Shown piece by piece: positions 60,175 to 64,000 of a DNA stretch of 64,000 bases. A program made the translations under genes and the position numbers. Each line of letters starts with the position of its first letter. Position 1 is the stretch's first letter. The stretch lies in IMG/VR virus record IMGVR_UViG_3300042691_016420, positions 1-64,000 of that record; one strand, 5' to 3'. The notes beneath the pieces were generated by a model, which saw only the letters and a program-made list of their open reading frames with translations, did no database searches and was not told the DNA's origin. Source of the DNA: a virus.

Positions 60175-61038
60175 TTATGCAGTTAACATCTTATCATACG
60201 CTTTCTCAACAAGATCTTTAAGCTCCTGATTCTTTTTATCTTTCAGGAATTTATAAATCTCATCAAAAGTAAAGCCTAGTTGGATACCATTAAACTTGTA
60301 TCCATTATTATCTTTAATAATAGCTCCAGAGAGATATAGTTGGTTATACTTATACTTCTCATCTACTGAAGGATCATTCATCAGAGCTACAAAAGTATCT
60401 GCCTGTTTAGGGGAACCCTCAATGTAGTCTGTAAGTCTCTCATCAATAGCGGCATCTAGAAGATTAGCTGCACTCTTACCAGTAATAACTGTAAAGTACT
60501 TTCTCTTATCTTCTGGAGTAAGAGTGAGATACTTAGCATAAGCCTCAGCTTTATGTCTTCTATTCTCAACCTTCTGCTTAGAAACTTCTGCAAGAGAAGT
60601 AAGCTCTAGCATAGCAGCTGAGGATGGGTTAGGGTTATTATAAGCAATAGAGGGGTTAGCAATCAGAAACTTAATCTTTAAGTTGTTCCATACTTCCTCA
60701 ATATCAGCTTCTCCTGTCTCAATAGTAAGACCAGTATCTTTACCCTCAGTATCTAGGTTAACTTCATAGTCTACCCAGAAACCATTATGCATTTCACCAA
60801 AACACTCAATTGGACTATCATACCAAAAGTTGCTTCTAGGAGAAAAGTAACCCATTGGTTTACCTAATTTCTCCTCAAAATATTTTTCATCTTCTTTAGT
60901 AAGACCAGTAATAAAGTTATTAGACATATCCTTGTATGCCACAATCCTATATTTAGTCTTATCAAATTGGGTAAACTTTTTACCACCTTTTGTAAATCCC
61001 CAAGAACTCTTAGGAATACTTCTTAATCTATACTTCAT
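60175..61038 (-). CDS. Virion protein downstream of the major capsid gene
   Basis: A 287-residue protein starting KYRLRSIPKSSWGFTKGGKK. It has a beta-rich first half (FWYDSPIECFGEMHNGFWVD) and a helical second half (RRHKAEAYAKYLTLTPEDKR; AANLLDAAIDERLTDYIEG). ATG 61038, after an A/T-rich leader, is preferred; the open frame up to TTG 61068 crosses the hairpin region. No enzyme motif was seen. Its place next to the capsid gene suggests an auxiliary head or connector role. Confidence 0.65.
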   Translation of the reverse strand: MKYRLRSIPKSSWGFTKGGKKFTQFDKTKYRIVAYKDMSNNFITGLTKEDEKYFEEKLGKPMGYFSPRSNFWYDSPIECFGEMHNGFWVDYEVNLDTEGKDTGLTIETGEADIEEVWNNLKIKFLIANPSIAYNNPNPSSAAMLELTSLAEVSKQKVENRRHKAEAYAKYLTLTPEDKRKYFTVITGKSAANLLDAAIDERLTDYIEGSPKQADTFVALMNDPSVDEKYKYNQLYLSGAIIKDNNGYKFNGIQLGFTFDEIYKFLKDKKNQELKDLVEKAYDKMLTA

Positions 61039-61056
61039 AATTTTTAATTTTAATTC

Positions 61057-61127
61057 TTGTTGTTGCAAATATATGTTGAAATAGGATAGGAAGACAGGAA
61101 AAATTCCTGCTCCTATCCTACAACAAC
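61057..61127 (-). terminator. Long hairpin after the major capsid gene
   Basis: A 10-bp perfect stem TAGGATAGGA (61082-61091) with TCCTATCCTA (61111-61120) encloses a second hairpin, CAGGAA-AAA-TTCCTG (61095-61109), and GTTGTTG (61059-61065) with CAACAAC (61121-61127) could pair outside. It begins 11 bp after the capsid gene's stop (capsid CDS ends at 61138 on the minus strand). The T-tract is weak, so it may stabilise the 3' end or attenuate read-through. Confidence 0.6.
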
Positions 61128-61137
61128 ATGAGAAAAA

Positions 61138-62592
61138 TTAGACGAATCTACCAATCTTAGCAGGAATCAGTTCACCAGCTGAAAGGGGATCTTTCAACAG
61201 GATACCAGACCTTCTAATCATGTGGATTTGAGCACCATCAAGGGCAGAACTAGAAGGAGCAAATCCTTGCTTATAGTTACCATTGATATCAGTCATACCT
61301 TCAATCTGGATTGAACCCATCTGAGCACCCTTAAGGGTTACTTTTACAAGGTTAGCACCATTAGCATTGTTACCAATATTGAAGATAGTGAAACGAGAGG
61401 ACTCCAGAGGATATCCAGTAGCAGGGTCAAGTTGTCTGTTAAGTACAATATCATCATACAGAGGACAATGTACTACAGTTACCTCAAGACCATTAGGGAA
61501 CATACAAGTTTTGAACTGAGAACCAAAGCTCATATTCATTCCAGTGCCAGATACAAACTGTCCACCTTCATAAACTTTAATAGAGAGGTTCTTAACTTTT
61601 TCCTGAATTGCTCTATCAAACTCAATCATACCCTGTCTTCCAGTCATCATAACAAACTTGAAGTCACCACCAGATTGACCATTAGCAATCCAAGAGAGGT
61701 TCATCAGGTAATCCTGAAGCATATCATAAGACAGTCTGTTATAAGTCTGCTTGTTTCTGTTAGAGATTTGTTGTCTCAGACCAGCACCTTCAATGATAGG
61801 TCTACCATTAGGTCCAAGGACATTACCTTTAGACATAGTACCATACATCAGAGCAATTTCTTCTCTCTTTAAGAGTTGAGCCATAGCTTCCCACTTAGCC
61901 TTCTCAATCCAAGAGAAAGTCTTAGATCCATCAGACTTGGTCAGCTCAATAGCAATCTTTTGCTTCATAGCTTCAGCAGAGATAGCATGCTCAATTCTGT
62001 GAGTAGTGAAGTAGTTCTCAAACTTAGCAGGAGAGAAGAAATCTACCCAACCACCTCTGTCCGACATCTCAGATACAGGAGAGTAAGCTCTACTAAGTTT
62101 AGCACCAGCAACTACATCATTAGGATCAAAATACTGAGCAGGGTCAGAGAATTGGAAAGTATATAACCAACCATTACCAGTCTGAATAGGATCAGCAATA
62201 ATGTTTACAAGAGCACCACTATCAGTTCTTACTTTATCAATACCAGAGAACCACTTCTCTTCCAAGGTCATTTGTACAGGAGCACAGTTAAGACCAAGGT
62301 TGGTACCAGTAGCACCAGCAGTAATCTTGATAGTTCTATCATTCATGTAAGCTACATCCCACTGATAGATATTGCTATCAATTTCCTTTTCCTCAATTCT
62401 ACCAAGAGCCTCAGTGAGACACTGGAGAGAGTGACCATATTGCTTACCAAGAAGGTAAGATACTACCTGTCCAAATTGGAAAGGTTTGCGAAGCAGTAAC
62501 TGATCAAGCTTGTTGCTATCAGTTAAAGCACCTGAGACTGCCCTGGCATCAATGAGCCTGGGGAGACTACTGGAATTTACGTTAACATCCAT
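61138..62592 (-). CDS. Major capsid protein, crAss-type HK97 fold
   Basis: A 484-residue protein. The N-terminus DVNVNSSSLPRLIDARAVSG and KPFQFGQVVSYLLGKQYGHS match the crAss capsid family in my recollection. WIEKAKWEAMAQLLKREEIA gives the long spine helix of the HK97 fold, and the C-terminal part has RSGILLKDPLSAGELIPAKI. It lies between the acidic scaffold-like gene and head-completion genes and is followed by a strong hairpin. The length is in the usual range (about 490 aa). Order and signature make this the most reliable family marker in the window. Confidence 0.88.
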   Translation of the reverse strand: MDVNVNSSSLPRLIDARAVSGALTDSNKLDQLLLRKPFQFGQVVSYLLGKQYGHSLQCLTEALGRIEEKEIDSNIYQWDVAYMNDRTIKITAGATGTNLGLNCAPVQMTLEEKWFSGIDKVRTDSGALVNIIADPIQTGNGWLYTFQFSDPAQYFDPNDVVAGAKLSRAYSPVSEMSDRGGWVDFFSPAKFENYFTTHRIEHAISAEAMKQKIAIELTKSDGSKTFSWIEKAKWEAMAQLLKREEIALMYGTMSKGNVLGPNGRPIIEGAGLRQQISNRNKQTYNRLSYDMLQDYLMNLSWIANGQSGGDFKFVMMTGRQGMIEFDRAIQEKVKNLSIKVYEGGQFVSGTGMNMSFGSQFKTCMFPNGLEVTVVHCPLYDDIVLNRQLDPATGYPLESSRFTIFNIGNNANGANLVKVTLKGAQMGSIQIEGMTDINGNYKQGFAPSSSALDGAQIHMIRRSGILLKDPLSAGELIPAKIGRFV

Positions 62593-62633
62593 TTTACTTT
62601 ATTTTGTTTTTAAGGTTTTACAATTTATTTTAC

Positions 62634-63608
62634 TTATATGATAATATCATCAAAGTCATCTATATTACTATTTCTCTTACTACCAGAAGAACCTGAACGG
62701 ATATTATTATCCTTTTGGCTCTTCAAAGCTTTAGAGAGTTTATCAGCAACATTAGTAGTAGCTCTTTTCTGTAAGTCCTCACTATTAAAGTTAGTATAGT
62801 ACATAAAGGCCATTACTAATTGTTTCTCATAATCCTGAGAATCTTCCTGTAACCTAGTTAAGCCACTCTTAGTAGGCTGTGTCATATAGTTAAAGAAATC
62901 ATCTCTGGTTCTTTTATCCATCTTAAATCCCTGTATCTCCTCAATACTGTTGATTGTTTGTCTAAGAGTTACCATTTGTTCTCTGGCATACTCTTCTTCC
63001 TCAATCTTCCTTTGTTCTAAGGAATTAAGATATTCTTGCATTTGAGCTCTTTGTGAGTTTACAAGAGCACTATGTGCTTCTTCTACCTCATTACCAAAAG
63101 TTCCATCATCTTTAGAACTCTCAATAAGACGAGCTATTCTATCTTCAGAAAGACCCTTAGCAGTATAGTAATCTATTACTACTTGCTCTTGAGTTCCTGC
63201 ATCAGACATATCTAACTCACTGTAATTTACTTCTCCATAAATCTGCATTACATCTTGGATTGAACCTCCATTCTGTACTACATCATAGAGCATTGCTAAC
63301 TCCTCATTCTCTTGGAATGCAGCAGCTAGTCTAGCATTTACAGTATCCTCAAGGAGTTCTTGAATACCATCTTCACTGACATCATACTCCTTGTCCTCAT
63401 CTGCAAATAAAACTCCCTTTTCTACCAAATCCTCCATGAGAATCTGATAAGGGGTTTTATCCTCTTCATTAATCTCCTCCTCATAATCTTGTTCTTTAGA
63501 TTCTTCATAAGAATCTTCAGTATCCTCAAGATTTTCCTCCTCTACATCTGTCTCTTCAGGTGTAGGTTTTACATTTTCTAATTCTTCTTCTACAAAATCA
63601 CCAAACAT
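62634..63608 (-). CDS. Acidic scaffolding-like protein
   Basis: A 324-residue protein. The first 60 residues are extremely acidic (EEELENVKPTPEETDVEEEN; EESKEQDYEEEINEEDKTPY), followed by long amphipathic helices with heptads (RAQMQEYLNSLEQRKIEEEE) and a basic/serine patch and IDDFDDIII end. This is the standard profile of capsid scaffolds, and it is immediately before the capsid gene (41-bp A/T-rich gap). Phage scaffolds diverge too much for recognition by sequence. It carries CGTATAA 20 bp upstream. Confidence 0.65.
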   Translation of the reverse strand: MFGDFVEEELENVKPTPEETDVEEENLEDTEDSYEESKEQDYEEEINEEDKTPYQILMEDLVEKGVLFADEDKEYDVSEDGIQELLEDTVNARLAAAFQENEELAMLYDVVQNGGSIQDVMQIYGEVNYSELDMSDAGTQEQVVIDYYTAKGLSEDRIARLIESSKDDGTFGNEVEEAHSALVNSQRAQMQEYLNSLEQRKIEEEEYAREQMVTLRQTINSIEEIQGFKMDKRTRDDFFNYMTQPTKSGLTRLQEDSQDYEKQLVMAFMYYTNFNSEDLQKRATTNVADKLSKALKSQKDNNIRSGSSGSKRNSNIDDFDDIII

Positions 63609-63628
63609 GTTGTTCTAATTTTAAATTG

Positions 63629-63635
63629 TTATACG
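63629..63635 (-). promoter_or_regulatory. CGTATAA late element before scaffold-like gene
   Basis: The minus strand reads CCGTATAACAATTTAAAATT ahead of ATG 63608, with 20 bp between element and ATG. A hairpin with arms ATCTAATA/TATTAGAT (63650-63670) lies just upstream. Confidence 0.45.
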
Positions 63636-63649
63636 GAAATTATTATACT

Positions 63650-63670
63650 ATCTAATATTTATTATTAGAT
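63650..63670. terminator. A/T-rich hairpin after the edge gene
   Basis: The perfect 8-bp arms ATCTAATA (63650-63657) and TATTAGAT (63663-63670) with a 5-nt loop lie in the 65-bp gap between the edge gene and the scaffold-like gene. In plus orientation a run of T follows (63671-63675); in minus orientation it is followed by AGTATAATAATTT, a weak terminator tail. Confidence 0.4.
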
Positions 63671-63673
63671 TTT

Positions 63674-64000
63674 TTATTTCATAAACTTTTTATATAGTGT
63701 TCTAGGAAGCATTTCATATGCTGAAGGTGCTGCTTTAGAAGCCATATACATAATATTTAACTTTTGTCCTAAACTAAAATCTTTTGTTTTTCCTTTAGTA
63801 TTTTTAGTTGTAGGATTTACCTTTTTTTCACCAGAATCTGTAGTTACAGGTTTTTGTTTTTCTTTATTAATTGAGGGTTGTTTACTAGGTTGATTAAAAG
63901 GTATATTAAATCCTGCCATAGCATATGGATTATTTTTCATTCTAACCAATTCTTGTCCTTGAATAGGATTATTTCTTTTTTTATAAAAATCTTTCCATTG
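63674..64000 (-). CDS. C-terminal part of an unknown virion-region protein (runs off right edge)
   Basis: The frame is open to the window edge (QWKDFYKKRNNPIQGQE precedes a TTG at 63949), so the start lies outside. The visible end is Lys/Asn/Pro-rich: ELVRMKNNPYAMAGFNIPFN, then QPSKQPS, with a basic helical C-terminus (LGQKLNIMYMASKAAPSAYE) ending RTLYKKFMK. It cannot be identified. It lies upstream of the scaffold and capsid genes and is the C-terminus of something probably head-related. Confidence 0.55.
   Translation of the reverse strand, partial: QWKDFYKKRNNPIQGQELVRMKNNPYAMAGFNIPFNQPSKQPSINKEKQKPVTTDSGEKKVNPTTKNTKGKTKDFSLGQKLNIMYMASKAAPSAYEMLPRTLYKKFMK

Noticed and set aside
1-64000. 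TAG stop-codon recoding, reported for some crAss-like phages
   Set aside because: TAG ends the ThiF-like gene (7213) and the next gene (7788) in a normal way, and late frames are intact without reading through TAG.
1-64000. tRNA genes, integrase, insertion sequences or attachment sites
   Set aside because: No cloverleaf-like gap is large enough, and no transposase or recombinase protein signature was found.

Overview
The window looks like about 64 kb of a virulent crAss-like bacteriophage (order Crassvirales) of gut Bacteroidales. The evidence is a major capsid protein of the crAss type, a giant late protein carrying the double-psi barrel RNA polymerase signature (YRIPTQAQHS followed by GADYDVDSLYI), large internal 'cargo' proteins between that polymerase and the tail muzzle, a P22 gp10-like muzzle, A/T-rich leaders without Shine-Dalgarno sequences, and almost no non-coding DNA. 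No integrase, tRNA, CRISPR array or insertion sequence was seen. The standard code fits: TAG is used as a normal stop (for example at the ends of the ThiF-like gene and the gene after it) and late genes read through without recoding. Both window edges cut genes.

Positions 1-13978 (plus strand) hold an early/middle replication and nucleotide block: the end of a probable helicase, a Sak4-like ATPase gene split by a group I intron with an HNH homing endonuclease, SSB, a DnaG-type primase, then four consecutive genes that together form a ubiquitin-like conjugation set (Ub-like protein, E2-like protein with a catalytic Cys, JAMM peptidase, ThiF/E1-like enzyme). Two nucleases (DUF1064-type and RecB/Exo VIII-type), several small unknown genes, a B12-dependent (class II) ribonucleotide reductase, a MazG-like pyrophosphohydrolase and ThyX follow. 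Genes overlap or abut and read as one polycistronic unit. The plus and minus units converge and overlap at 13965-13978 without a visible terminator.

Positions 13965-64000 (minus strand, so read from right to left) are the late region. From the right: edge gene, acidic scaffold-like protein, major capsid protein, head-completion and ring proteins, muzzle, five internal virion proteins, the 3903-residue polymerase/zincin protein, a ferritin, a 1386-residue injected-type polyvalent protein with an ADP-ribosyltransferase-like N-terminus, a holin/u-spanin pair, a set of tail fibre and appendage genes (collagen-like, carbohydrate-binding-like and Ig-like modules, and an embedded glycosyltransferase-like gene), a permuted papain-fold hydrolase and small membrane proteins.

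The strongest leads are: (1) the complete phage Ub-like/E2/JAMM/E1 operon at 3841-7213; (2) the group I intron, whose P1, P10, P2, P3, P4, P7, P8 and P9 pairings can all be read and whose splicing restores a canonical protein; (3) a ferritin with an intact ferroxidase site, translationally coupled to virion genes; (4) a recurrent CGTATAA element just upstream of late gene starts; and (5) strong perfect hairpins embedded in coding DNA, often near the 5' ends of genes.
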